Positions 1 to 7,011 of a stretch of 21,283 nucleotides of DNA are shown here, in pieces (the stretch's first letter is position 1; each line of letters starts with the position of its first letter). Under the pieces are notes generated by a model that searched no databases, was not told the origin of the DNA, and saw only the letters and a list, made by a program, of their open reading frames with translations. The stretch spans positions 1-21,283 of IMG/VR virus record IMGVR_UViG_3300021957_005216. One strand, written 5' to 3'. Position numbers and translations under genes: made by a program. The stretch comes from a virus.

Positions 1-369
1 ATCTGCATCTTTACATCTAAACTGCTTGTTAAGATTTTAGAGATACCTTATCCAATATATGCTTTCATAATCTTTGCAATAATAATCTACACCTGTCAAA
101 GTTATACTGGACTATACATGGACTACGTGACGCTGGCCTGTTGCAGTGTGCTAGGACTATTTTGTTTCAAATTCAAGATAAGCAGACCCGCAATACTATT
201 GACCTACATCATCATAGACAAGTGGTCAAATCTTGGACAACAGATGGACACCATGTATGATATACCTCAACTCATTACTAGACCATTGTTCCTTGTGTTG
301 CTGTCTGGGGTGTTGTTCTTGGTGTACAGAAGCATCACACAGAAAAATAAAGGCATCGACTACGCATAA
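1..369 (+). CDS. TctA-like tricarboxylate transporter permease, C-terminal part (5' end outside window)
   Basis: The frame is open from base 1, so this is the last 122 residues of a longer gene and not a small protein starting at the ATG at 118. The piece is strongly hydrophobic, with about three or four membrane segments, and ends in a short basic tail. A pattern typical of the C-terminus of TctA, the large permease of tripartite tricarboxylate transporters, is visible: a K-I-L-x-I-P-x-P stretch before a membrane segment, an aspartate-led segment followed by L-G-L, an R-P-A-I-L-L segment, and I-T-R-P-L-F-L-V-L-L near the end. TctA moves carboxylates such as citrate across the inner membrane together with TctB and a periplasmic TctC. 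Neither partner is visible downstream. The family call rests on remembered pattern only, so another polytopic transporter is possible. The next gene starts 12 bases later without a clear ribosome site. Confidence 0.55.
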   Translation: MCIFTSKLLVKILEIPYPIYAFIIFAIIIYTCQSYTGLYMDYVTLACCSVLGLFCFKFKISRPAILLTYIIIDKWSNLGQQMDTMYDIPQLITRPLFLVLLSGVLFLVYRSITQKNKGIDYA

Positions 370-381
370 TAACTACTGCAT

Positions 382-942
382 ATGATAGATCAAAAAGCAC
401 AAGACGACTTCTACAGAAACGTTTGGCAATCGAACATACACTTATTCAAATACTCAGGCAAGAATCTTGTAGACGAGATCAACGACCTGAACCCAAGTCT
501 GGTAATTGACGCAGGGTGTGGAATCAACTTTCTCAAAGGTAAAATAAAAAATCTCATCGGTTATGATCCTGTGTTCGAGAAAGAAGCGGACATAGTCTGT
601 GGACACTGGGACGCACCTTTCAAACCGGAATGTGCTGATGTTGTGCTGGCACTTGGATCTGTGAATTGGGGTAACCATGATGACATAGCGAACATGTTGA
701 TCAAACTCAAATCATGGTTGAAGCCAGGTGGACGATTATACATGAGGGGTGCTCCGGGTGGTTACAAGAATGACCAAGGACTGAAATGGTTCCAATGGGG
801 TACAAAAGAGATAGACTACTATGCGAGGCTGATGGACTTCACCGTGGAGCGTATTGAAATGGAATACAACACAGACGGCACATTACCGGAAAGAGAATGG
901 CCACACAGGTATGTTTGGTTATATCGTAGGAAAGAGATTTAG
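382..942 (+). CDS. SAM-dependent methyltransferase (class I fold), copy 1
   Basis: This 186-residue protein has the glycine-rich SAM-binding motif I (V-I-D-A-G-C-G, residues 41-47) and an acidic residue ending strand 2 (Y-D-P, residues 61-63). A post-I segment, L-A-L-G-S-V-N-W-G, lies at 89-97, followed by a K-P-G-G-R-L turn typical of class I methyltransferases. No DPPY/NPPY-type or Pro-Cys motif is seen, so it is unlikely to methylate DNA bases; a small molecule or sugar is more likely. It is clearly related to the gene at 3797-4453, which shares the blocks around motif I and the A-L-G-S-[VI]-N-[WF]-G segment. It follows the permease by 12 bases, and its last 24 bases overlap the end of the minus-strand amidotransferase gene. 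Substrate unknown. Confidence 0.8.
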   Translation: MIDQKAQDDFYRNVWQSNIHLFKYSGKNLVDEINDLNPSLVIDAGCGINFLKGKIKNLIGYDPVFEKEADIVCGHWDAPFKPECADVVLALGSVNWGNHDDIANMLIKLKSWLKPGGRLYMRGAPGGYKNDQGLKWFQWGTKEIDYYARLMDFTVERIEMEYNTDGTLPEREWPHRYVWLYRRKEI

Positions 943-1503
943 TAAATCAAGATGATCTGTACTTAAAAGATCAGCAACCTCACTGGGCAATACTGGCTCG
1001 TCCATTCTTTCAGGATGCCAAACAATACCGTATACAGGCAAAGTGTTATGTTTGAATGCTTCGATGTTTCCTTGTTTATCATGAGCAACAGCAACGAAGT
1101 CTTTGGCTAATTTTTCTATATTTTGTGAGTGAAAGCATTTCACAATATGATCTTGGCCTTCCATTGTAATCTCTATATCGGCATCCACGTGTCCTTTAAC
1201 ATGACCATTGATGCCTTTGCATATATCATTGATCACGAATGCACCATGGCATATCCCTATCACAGGTTTATTATTCGTAATCGCATCTTGATATAGCAAA
1301 TTCTCTGTTTGATTCCTGGCCACGCTGTCAGGACCTCCTGTTAAAATCAAGCAGTCATAATCAATATCTGGTACTTTTATAGTGTTGGGTACTGGGATCA
1401 ACTCATGTGCTTGTAAGAACCGGTAGTATGAGCGTTCTAAGGCATCAAATACGAAGTTCCTGGGAGGCCTTATGTATTCAAGTTGACTGATCAATATTTT
1501 CAT
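919..1503 (-). CDS. Class I glutamine amidotransferase-like protein
   Basis: The 194-residue product has the class I glutamine amidotransferase (triad-type) layout. There is an early T-G-G-P oxyanion segment (residues 55-58), a nucleophile elbow G-I-C-H-G with the cysteine at 85, and the catalytic His-Glu pair in W-H-P-E-R (H163, E165). All three catalytic residues are present, so the enzyme should release ammonia from glutamine or hydrolyse a gamma-glutamyl amide. It stands alone with no fused synthase domain, so the acceptor is unknown; PuuD-like gamma-glutamyl hydrolases are one alternative. It is one of three minus-strand genes in the window. Its 3' end overlaps the methyltransferase gene by 24 bases, and its ATG lies nine bases downstream of a late-type box (TGTAAATA on the minus strand). 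Confidence 0.8.
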   Translation of the reverse strand: MKILISQLEYIRPPRNFVFDALERSYYRFLQAHELIPVPNTIKVPDIDYDCLILTGGPDSVARNQTENLLYQDAITNNKPVIGICHGAFVINDICKGINGHVKGHVDADIEITMEGQDHIVKCFHSQNIEKLAKDFVAVAHDKQGNIEAFKHNTLPVYGIVWHPERMDEPVLPSEVADLLSTDHLDLLNLFPTI

Positions 1504-1512
1504 TTTACCAAC

Positions 1513-1520
1513 TATTTACA
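1513..1520 (-). promoter_or_regulatory. T4-like late promoter box (minus strand)
   Basis: TGTAAATA on the minus strand lies nine bases upstream of the ATG of the amidotransferase gene at 1503. With T4 geometry the transcript would start about four bases before the ATG. It forms a divergent pair with the box at 1538-1545. Confidence 0.5.
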
Positions 1521-1537
1521 TTGATATTGACAACGGC

Positions 1538-1545
1538 AATAAATA
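1538..1545 (+). promoter_or_regulatory. T4-like late promoter box AATAAATA
   Basis: AATAAATA lies 30 bases upstream of the ATG at 1576. Predicted transcription starts near 1551, giving a leader of about 25 bases that contains the ribosome-binding site GGAG at 1564-1567. This is one of the few units in the window with both a box and a real leader. Confidence 0.6.
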
Positions 1546-1575
1546 TTGTTACTTTATAAAGTAGGAGAAACATAT

Positions 1576-2268
1576 ATGTTAACATCAAAAGAATTCGTAG
1601 CAAAAATTGAATCTGAGAACGAGGCACTCTTCAGAGCGTCTGAATTACAGATCAAACACTACTACGAAAACGTTACAGACAAGGACGAGTTGATTGACAA
1701 CTTTACTGGTCGTATGGTTAACGAAAGAATGAACATGGAAGAAATTTCAAGAGAGGTTGCGGCACTTCCAGCCGGGACTGATCCTAAGAAATTAATCCTT
1801 CTTTCGAAACAAGCACACGACGAAGCGAAGCACTTTCAATTTGTAAAAGAAGTTGTTGAGTACCTGAAAGGCGAAGAGATCGACATGCAAGAGGCAGTAG
1901 AAAGCCATGCACAGAGATTGGAGCAAAAAGGTGCGGCAATGATCAAAAAGTACAACTGCAATAGCAATCCACTAATGTTAGGCTTATACCAATTGTTAGC
2001 GGAAGGCAGAGCGGCAAGAAACTGGGGAATGATGGCGAAGTGCATCAAAGACCCGTTTATATCTTCTAGATATGCCAAAATTGCAAAAGACGAGACTTTC
2101 CACGCTACCATCGGTAGAATGGAACTTGAGAAACTTTGTGTCACACAAGAAGCTCAGGATGAGATCAACGCGGTAATCAACGAGTTCAGAAAAGACTTAT
2201 TTGCAATCACATCTTCTAAAACTGGAACACTTGAAGAAAGTGCCAAGTTGATGGAAGTTTACGCATAA
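1576..2268 (+). CDS. Ferritin-like diiron-carboxylate protein
   Basis: This 230-residue, mostly helical protein carries the ligand pattern of a four-helix diiron protein. There is a candidate glutamate in helix 1 (E50, E55 or E56), E83-x-x-H86 in helix 2, E143 in helix 3 (L-A-E-G-R) and E173-x-x-H176 in helix 4 (D-E-T-F-H). The layout is that of the ferritin-like oxygenase/oxidase superfamily (MiaE, PaaA/PaaC, RNR R2-type folds). It is not the ribonucleotide reductase subunit, which is encoded separately at 20038. The start is placed at the ATG at 1576 because GGAG lies eight bases before it; an in-frame TTG at 1546 sits at the promoter and is rejected. The gene is a self-contained unit with its own late-type box upstream and a strong terminator just after. 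Whether it is an oxygenase, an iron store or something else cannot be told. Confidence 0.7.
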   Translation: MLTSKEFVAKIESENEALFRASELQIKHYYENVTDKDELIDNFTGRMVNERMNMEEISREVAALPAGTDPKKLILLSKQAHDEAKHFQFVKEVVEYLKGEEIDMQEAVESHAQRLEQKGAAMIKKYNCNSNPLMLGLYQLLAEGRAARNWGMMAKCIKDPFISSRYAKIAKDETFHATIGRMELEKLCVTQEAQDEINAVINEFRKDLFAITSSKTGTLEESAKLMEVYA

Positions 2269-2282
2269 TAATTTAAATTACT

Positions 2283-2314
2283 AAAGGGCGGTATTTTTTT
2301 ATCGCCCTTTTTTT
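2283..2314 (+). terminator. Rho-independent terminator
   Basis: AAAGGGCG (2283-2290) pairs with CGCCCTTT (2303-2310) around an AT-rich loop, and the 3' arm runs into a tract of seven T (2308-2314). It closes the diiron-protein transcription unit. The next late-type box begins five bases after the T tract. Confidence 0.9.
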
Positions 2315-2318
2315 ACGG

Positions 2319-2326
2319 CTTAAATA
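2319..2326 (+). promoter_or_regulatory. T4-like late promoter box CTTAAATA, leaderless geometry
   Basis: CTTAAATA ends exactly five bases before the ATG at 2332. If the last A is position -6, as in T4 late promoters, transcription starts at the A of the ATG. The whole stretch from 2303 is nearly repeated at 11071. Confidence 0.7.
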
Positions 2327-2331
2327 TCAGT

Positions 2332-3201
2332 ATGGAACACAGCAAAGATTATTCAGAGAAAGTATTAAAGAAAATTGATGAGGACCTGCAAGATTCAGAT
2401 AAAGCAATCAAAAACCTAAAAGCACACACAGAAGTAAATGCACTCAAAACAGGAAAAAAACTAGAGTATGGCAAAAGCCGTTGGGACTTCGAAAAAAAGA
2501 GGGCACTTGAAAGAGGTGCATACCACTTTGACTGGAGCAAGAAAGACAACATAGAGGATGTTTTGATGTTCCATGGCAACATTGATATGGATTGTGATTA
2601 CTTCATTAAAACCTACGGTGACAAAGCAGAAGACAACGCTGTGCATTGGGCGACAAGAAATAAAAGTGTTGGAGAGAACTACGGTATAGACCAAGAAGTA
2701 TATGACATAGTGAGATCAGGTGGAGACCCTGAAGGAAAGATATATGGCAGGGCAAACATGTTCACTGATCCCAAAGCAGTCGCACTCGCAGAAGGATTGC
2801 TTGGTCTTTATGACTATGAACTAAAACTACACAGTCAAGTTTGCGGACAACTACTTCACATGCACATGGACAACTTTGCGGCAAGACTGGACAGGCAAAA
2901 CAGTTTTGACGAACTAGATTACGATGTTGATCCAAAGAAGGTACATAGATTTGTCGTTTTCCTTAACGACTGGAGCATGGGGCAGATATGGCACCAGGGA
3001 ACGGCAACACATACCCATTGGAAAGCGGGCGATGTGATAAGTTGGCACTGGCAAGACTTCCCCCATGGCACAGCAAACATGGGCTGGGATACTAGATACA
3101 TCTTGCAATACACTGGCAGGACCACAGACAAGACTTGGGACTTCATAGAAAATACCACAAAAGATTCCAAACACAAACTTGACATACACACAAAAGCATA
3201 G
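2332..3201 (+). CDS. 2-oxoglutarate/Fe(II)-dependent oxygenase
   Basis: The 289-residue protein has a charged helical N-terminus (about 1-70) and a C-terminal double-stranded beta-helix core. The iron-binding triad is visible: H178-x-D180 (within H-M-H-M-D) and the distal H245 (F-P-H-G-T-A-N). R255 (T-R-Y-I-L-Q-Y) is placed to bind the 2-oxoglutarate carboxylate. The strand before the distal histidine, W-K-A-G-D-V-I-S-W, is the usual turn of this family. The expected reaction is oxidative hydroxylation of an unknown substrate coupled to 2-oxoglutarate decarboxylation. There is no ribosome site before the ATG, and a late-type box five bases upstream suggests a leaderless mRNA. It sits directly after a diiron protein and 12 bases before a sulfotransferase-like gene. 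Confidence 0.8.
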   Translation: MEHSKDYSEKVLKKIDEDLQDSDKAIKNLKAHTEVNALKTGKKLEYGKSRWDFEKKRALERGAYHFDWSKKDNIEDVLMFHGNIDMDCDYFIKTYGDKAEDNAVHWATRNKSVGENYGIDQEVYDIVRSGGDPEGKIYGRANMFTDPKAVALAEGLLGLYDYELKLHSQVCGQLLHMHMDNFAARLDRQNSFDELDYDVDPKKVHRFVVFLNDWSMGQIWHQGTATHTHWKAGDVISWHWQDFPHGTANMGWDTRYILQYTGRTTDKTWDFIENTTKDSKHKLDIHTKA

Positions 3202-3213
3202 TAGTATTAATTC

Positions 3214-3804
3214 ATGTACATACTAATGACAGGTGCTCCCGGATCAAAATGGAGCAGTGTGTTCAAAAACATACACAGATCCCCAGACGTAGATCAAACA
3301 GATTACACAGAAGAGAGAACATACTGGCACGATGCTGATACTCCTGGTAGAAAACAATTAATGCACACAGGTGCGTATTGGGATCCAGGCATGGAGTTTA
3401 GAGCCACAAGAGATAATTGGGACTTGCCGTTTTCCGGAACAGGTAAGAGAATAATAAAGTCACATACCTTTGCACACGAATTAAATCATCTAAAGGACTT
3501 AGGACATCCTATAATCATGGTGTATAGGAATGACTTCGAGTGTTTGGATTGGTGGAAACTGTGTGGTGAGTTCAATATCACATATCCCAACTACCAACAC
3601 TTTGTAAATCTTGACCTCATGTGGGAACACATCCAGGCAGAGAACAAAGACATAATGCAGTTTGTCAAAGACAACTCAGACAGAATCTCCACACCAAAAG
3701 ATAATGTGGATCTGTGTAGAAGCCTAGGAATTGGTTTCCCGTATCCCAACGGAAAACTACAAAACTACCAACAGAAAGATATTAAGGTATACCTTTATGA
3801 ATAG
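3214..3804 (+). CDS. Sulfotransferase-like P-loop protein
   Basis: This 196-residue protein opens with a strand and a loop M-T-G-A-P-G-S-K-W-S (residues 5-14), which resembles the 5'-phosphosulfate-binding loop of sulfotransferases. Later, I-I-K-S-H and I-M-V-Y-R-N-D-F-E-C-L-D-W-W match the strand and R-x-x-x-D segment that bind the 3'-phosphate of PAPS. The protein is shorter than most sulfotransferases, so function is not assured; a non-catalytic P-loop protein is possible. The start at 3214 has no obvious ribosome site, and an in-frame ATG at 3226 is an alternative. It follows the oxygenase gene by 12 bases and overlaps the next methyltransferase by eight bases, suggesting one transcript. 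Confidence 0.5.
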   Translation: MYILMTGAPGSKWSSVFKNIHRSPDVDQTDYTEERTYWHDADTPGRKQLMHTGAYWDPGMEFRATRDNWDLPFSGTGKRIIKSHTFAHELNHLKDLGHPIIMVYRNDFECLDWWKLCGEFNITYPNYQHFVNLDLMWEHIQAENKDIMQFVKDNSDRISTPKDNVDLCRSLGIGFPYPNGKLQNYQQKDIKVYLYE

Positions 3805-4453
3805 GAAGATTTTCGCAGAACTTGTTAAGGAAACAGGCAACGATGTTTCAAAGGTTACACAGCACTTGATTAAAAATCTTTTTGATGTGGAGATTAACCA
3901 CAGACATGAAAGTTTAGTCGAATACACCAACGACATCGACACAAAATGCCTACACAAATATTTTCAAAAGCATTGGCAGGCCGACATGAAGAAGTGGAAG
4001 CATTCTGGATTATCACTTATCGATCAAGTCAACGAGTTGAAACCAAGAGCAGTGTTAGACGTTGGATGTGGATACAATGAGTTTAGGGGAAAGATAAACA
4101 ATCTGATAGGTATTGATCCTTACAACGATAAAGCAGATTATCAAGTGGATTTAATGAGTTTCAAACCAGAGAACAAATTTGACATCATACTTGCTTTGGG
4201 ATCAATCAACTTTGGAGGACGCAACAAGATCATAGCAGAAGTATCAAAATGTATCAATATGCTAGAGGACGGAGGCATGATGTTCTTTAGGGTAAATCCA
4301 GGAGTGCAACACGACAAGCCTGAAGCGAACTGGATAGAATTTTATGCATGGAACGTGCCGTTTATAATTGAACTAGCAGAAATGTTTAATCTTAAAGTAT
4401 TAGATATCAGAGATGACAGCAATAAACGTAAATATTTCGTCTATAGAAAGTAA
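3797..4453 (+). CDS. SAM-dependent methyltransferase (class I fold), copy 2
   Basis: The 218-residue protein shows motif I (V-L-D-V-G-C-G, residues 86-92), the acidic end of strand 2 (I-D-P, 106-108), and an A-L-G-S-I-N-F-G segment. These match the methyltransferase at 382-942 block for block; this copy has about 40 extra N-terminal residues. The ATG at 3797 is chosen because AAGG lies about ten bases upstream and the ATG overlaps the stop of the previous gene (ATGAATAG), implying translational coupling. An upstream in-frame ATG at 3731 would run 74 bases into the sulfotransferase-like gene and is not favoured. Likely target is a small molecule or glycan, not DNA, as no DNA-methylase motif is present. 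Confidence 0.8.
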   Translation: MNRKIFAELVKETGNDVSKVTQHLIKNLFDVEINHRHESLVEYTNDIDTKCLHKYFQKHWQADMKKWKHSGLSLIDQVNELKPRAVLDVGCGYNEFRGKINNLIGIDPYNDKADYQVDLMSFKPENKFDIILALGSINFGGRNKIIAEVSKCINMLEDGGMMFFRVNPGVQHDKPEANWIEFYAWNVPFIIELAEMFNLKVLDIRDDSNKRKYFVYRK

Positions 4454-4491
4454 AACAAGTAGACTTATGCTAGAATTGTGCTACAATAAGA

Positions 4492-4499
4492 AGTAAATA
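4492..4499 (+). promoter_or_regulatory. T4-like late promoter box AGTAAATA
   Basis: AGTAAATA ends six bases before the ATG at 4506, predicting a transcript that starts one base before the start codon. Confidence 0.5.
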
Positions 4500-4505
4500 C
4501 CTACA

Positions 4506-4805
4506 ATGCAAAAACACACAAGAAGTCTATTAGAAGAATTAAGTTCAATGCCCTTGAAAAGGGACAAGGAAGAAGTGGTCGAAAGCCGAGCATCTCATAT
4601 ATTGGAGAGTGCTATCAGACTCATGACCTACATCAGGGAGAACTTCGATCAGGACACTGCATTCAAATTAGAGAAGAAATTCAATTCAGCACTTAAAAAT
4701 ATGGACGCATCCAAGTTCAGCAAAGGTGTTGCACGTATCAAAGAGAACAGAGACGTTAAAGAGAACGTGCTAAAAATCAAAGACGGCGAATACAAAGAGG
4801 ACTAA
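4506..4805 (+). CDS. Conserved hypothetical phage protein, small and charged
   Basis: This 99-residue, lysine- and glutamate-rich protein is predicted to be largely helical. It has no cysteine, no membrane segment and no motif I can tie to a function. The opening Q-K-H-T-R-S-L-L-E-E-L resembles, from memory, small proteins of marine T4-like phages, but I cannot confirm this. The gene lies two bases before the ligase-like gene and shares its late-type promoter, so the two are probably co-expressed. No ribosome site precedes its ATG, consistent with leaderless initiation. Confidence 0.7.
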   Translation: MQKHTRSLLEELSSMPLKRDKEEVVESRASHILESAIRLMTYIRENFDQDTAFKLEKKFNSALKNMDASKFSKGVARIKENRDVKENVLKIKDGEYKED

Positions 4806-4807
4806 TC

Positions 4808-6022
4808 ATGTTGATAGAAGATGTCCTAACAGAGTTTAAGAGGACACACCTTGAACACATCGAGGACATCGTGATCACTGACGGCTACGAGGGTGGCAAG
4901 GCTGTTGTGGAATACTTTAGGGGACTTTTACTAACTCTGAAAGGCACCAGCTCAGAAGCAATGAGTGTGTCTGTGAAGTGGGACGGTGCGCCTGCCGTGG
5001 TTTGTGGTATCAATCCAGACAATGGCAAGTTCTTCGTAGGAACAAAGTCCGTGTTCGCAAAAGCCGCCAAGATAAATTACACAAAGAAAGATGTAGCAAA
5101 CAATCACGGAACAGATGAACTAGGACAGAAGTTATTGAAGTGCCTGGTACATCTAAAGAAACTGAATATACAAGGCGTAGTGCAAGGTGATCTATTGTAT
5201 ATAGATGACGACATCACACGTAAGAATATAGATGGTAAGCCTCATTTAACATTTACACCAAACACAATCACATATGCTGTGCCAGAAGGTGGAGACCTAG
5301 GTAAACAGATAGATAGAGCGAAGGTAGGTATTATATTCCACACAACATACAACGGCGAGACACTTGCAGACATGTCAGCATCTGGGGGAGCAGACGTAAG
5401 TGCATTCACTAGAAACAATGACGTGTTCTTTGACAACGCAACATACAAGGACGTGTCAGGCAGTGCCAAGTTCACAGATGATGAAACCAAACAGTTCTAC
5501 AACGGAATAGAGAAGTTGGAAACACTGTTAAATGGTGTTCCACAGAATCTATCAAGTGTGTTGGGACAGAACCAAGACTTCATCCCCATGTTTCAGATGT
5601 ACATAAACGCAATGGTCAAACAAGGACAGTTGCCCAGCAACGTCAACCAGTTCTTACTGGGGTTCAAGAAGTTCTACGCAGAAAGAATGCAACAGCAGAT
5701 GTCGGGATTGAAGGCGCAGAAGGCCTTGCAGTTGAGACAGGACAAGATGAAGCAGATGCCTGTATTCCTTAACAGAGCCAAAAAGCCGTTACAGGCAATG
5801 CTGACTTTCTATAAAGCAGTGCAGACCATGAAAGGCTTTGTGTTAAAGAAAATGAACCAAGCACAGGCAATAGGATCATTCCAACAGACAGACGGCGGAC
5901 TTGAGGTGACAGAACCAGAAGGATTCGTAGCAGTTGATAGATCAGGCAATGCCGTTAAGTTGGTCGATAGGTTAGGATTCTCAAGAAGAAATCTTTCAAT
6001 CGTCAACAAGTTTAAGAAGTAA
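4808..6022 (+). CDS. DNA/RNA ligase-like nucleotidyltransferase superfamily protein
   Basis: The 404-residue protein carries K57-W-D-G60, the K-x-D-G nucleotidyl-attachment motif I of ATP-dependent DNA and RNA ligases and capping enzymes. A G-x-K-S stretch follows. Q-G-D-L-L-Y (126-131) resembles motif III, and a strand V-G-I-I-F-H (173-178) sits where motif IIIa would be expected. I cannot point to a convincing motif IV (E-G-x-V) or motif V (K-x-K), so catalysis is uncertain. The C-terminal half (about 225-404) is helical and lysine-rich, ending in a basic tail. Similar proteins in marine T4-like phages are, as I recall, described as unknown (DUF6267-type). AAGAGG seven bases before the ATG is a fair ribosome site. 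Its 3' end overlaps the minus-strand glycosyltransferase-like gene by 27 bases. Confidence 0.65.
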   Translation: MLIEDVLTEFKRTHLEHIEDIVITDGYEGGKAVVEYFRGLLLTLKGTSSEAMSVSVKWDGAPAVVCGINPDNGKFFVGTKSVFAKAAKINYTKKDVANNHGTDELGQKLLKCLVHLKKLNIQGVVQGDLLYIDDDITRKNIDGKPHLTFTPNTITYAVPEGGDLGKQIDRAKVGIIFHTTYNGETLADMSASGGADVSAFTRNNDVFFDNATYKDVSGSAKFTDDETKQFYNGIEKLETLLNGVPQNLSSVLGQNQDFIPMFQMYINAMVKQGQLPSNVNQFLLGFKKFYAERMQQQMSGLKAQKALQLRQDKMKQMPVFLNRAKKPLQAMLTFYKAVQTMKGFVLKKMNQAQAIGSFQQTDGGLEVTEPEGFVAVDRSGNAVKLVDRLGFSRRNLSIVNKFKK

Positions 6023-7000
6023 TTTCAGATATTGATTCACATGACTCTTCAAAAGAGTCTCATCGAAGAAGGTTTTGTAGTTGTGCTCACGTATGGTGTG
6101 AGTCATTTCGTACATTTTTGTATGATTACTGCCTTTTAAAGATCTACACAAATCAACGATACATTTGGTACGCGAGCTCAAATCTTGCACATCATCATAG
6201 GTTTCATCTATGTGTTCTCCGTATGTCATAAAACCAAGTGCCCGCAACGTTTTAAGATAGTCTGCCTTGGCGTGTACTATGAAGGGTTGTTTGGCCACTA
6301 TCGACTTCCATAACTTCTCTGTCATGAAGAGCTCGTCAGCCGAAGTCTCCGGTACGATGTTCCAAGCAGAATGATTGTAAGGTTTTTCATATAGGTCTCT
6401 GTCAGCACCATACCTTGGGTAATTATTTCGATACTTAGGCAGTTCAAACTCCGGATCGAGTAAAATGTCCTTATCATGGTAACTGAAAAGACTGTTGGAA
6501 AGCAGGCCCTCTTTAGACAGAGAATCAAATAGAAGATCTCTGTGCGGTCTTTGTGCCTTGTTGAGAAACAGAAAGTCAAATGCCTTGTGGTTGTGATAAA
6601 AATCAAATTGCATATTCTTATACCTTTGTTGCATGATGAACCAGAAGTAAGCCGTGCCGCCATGCCATACATCAAAGTCATATTCTTTTAAAATTTTTGG
6701 ATACTCTGTGGACATTATCTGCTTTTTAGATTCCCAGAAATTACAAAGCACAATTCTGATATCTTTTTTTACCAAAGTGTCCACCTTATGCATAAGATCA
6801 TCTTTGAATTCATCAGAAACAACCATACAACCTGTGCTGATTAAAGCAAAGACTTTATCATATTTCGAGTGATCGTTCAACACATGGTTGTAATATATGG
6901 TTTCGAATTCTATGTCATGATCTGAAAACCGTAGAAAGTTCTCAACTGATACAACATCAGTGGAGGTTGTAAGGTTTGTGTACACTAAGATCCGGCCCAT
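5996..7000 (-). CDS. GT10/fucosyltransferase-like glycosyltransferase (minus strand)
   Basis: The 334-residue protein has a C-terminal block very like the donor-binding region of GT10 fucosyltransferases: N-I-V-P-E-T with E218, then F-M-T-E-K-L-W-K (225-232), P-F-I-V, L-G-F-M-T-Y (255-260) and D-E-T-Y-D-D (265-270). The usual fucosyltransferase block is E-[NT]-S followed by T-E-K-L-W and P-V-V. The N-terminal half looks like the acceptor-side Rossmann domain of a GT-B enzyme. It probably transfers a sugar from a nucleotide donor; the donor and acceptor are unknown. The divergent neighbour at 7018 shows the same block. The ATG lies 11 bases downstream of an ATTAAATA box on its own strand. Its end overlaps the ligase-like gene by 27 bases. 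Confidence 0.65.
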   Translation of the reverse strand: MGRILVYTNLTTSTDVVSVENFLRFSDHDIEFETIYYNHVLNDHSKYDKVFALISTGCMVVSDEFKDDLMHKVDTLVKKDIRIVLCNFWESKKQIMSTEYPKILKEYDFDVWHGGTAYFWFIMQQRYKNMQFDFYHNHKAFDFLFLNKAQRPHRDLLFDSLSKEGLLSNSLFSYHDKDILLDPEFELPKYRNNYPRYGADRDLYEKPYNHSAWNIVPETSADELFMTEKLWKSIVAKQPFIVHAKADYLKTLRALGFMTYGEHIDETYDDVQDLSSRTKCIVDLCRSLKGSNHTKMYEMTHTIREHNYKTFFDETLLKSHVNQYLKLLLKLVDD

Positions 7001-7005
7001 AAATA
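6998..7005 (+). promoter_or_regulatory. T4-like late promoter box CATAAATA
   Basis: CATAAATA overlaps the start codon of the divergent minus-strand gene. It would start transcription near 7011, seven bases before the ATG at 7018. Confidence 0.55.
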
Positions 7006-7011
7006 TGTGTG

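Noticed and set aside
382-942. DNA methyltransferase and anti-restriction role
   Set aside because: No DPPY/NPPY motif or catalytic Pro-Cys motif is present in this protein, its paralog at 3797 or the FkbM protein.
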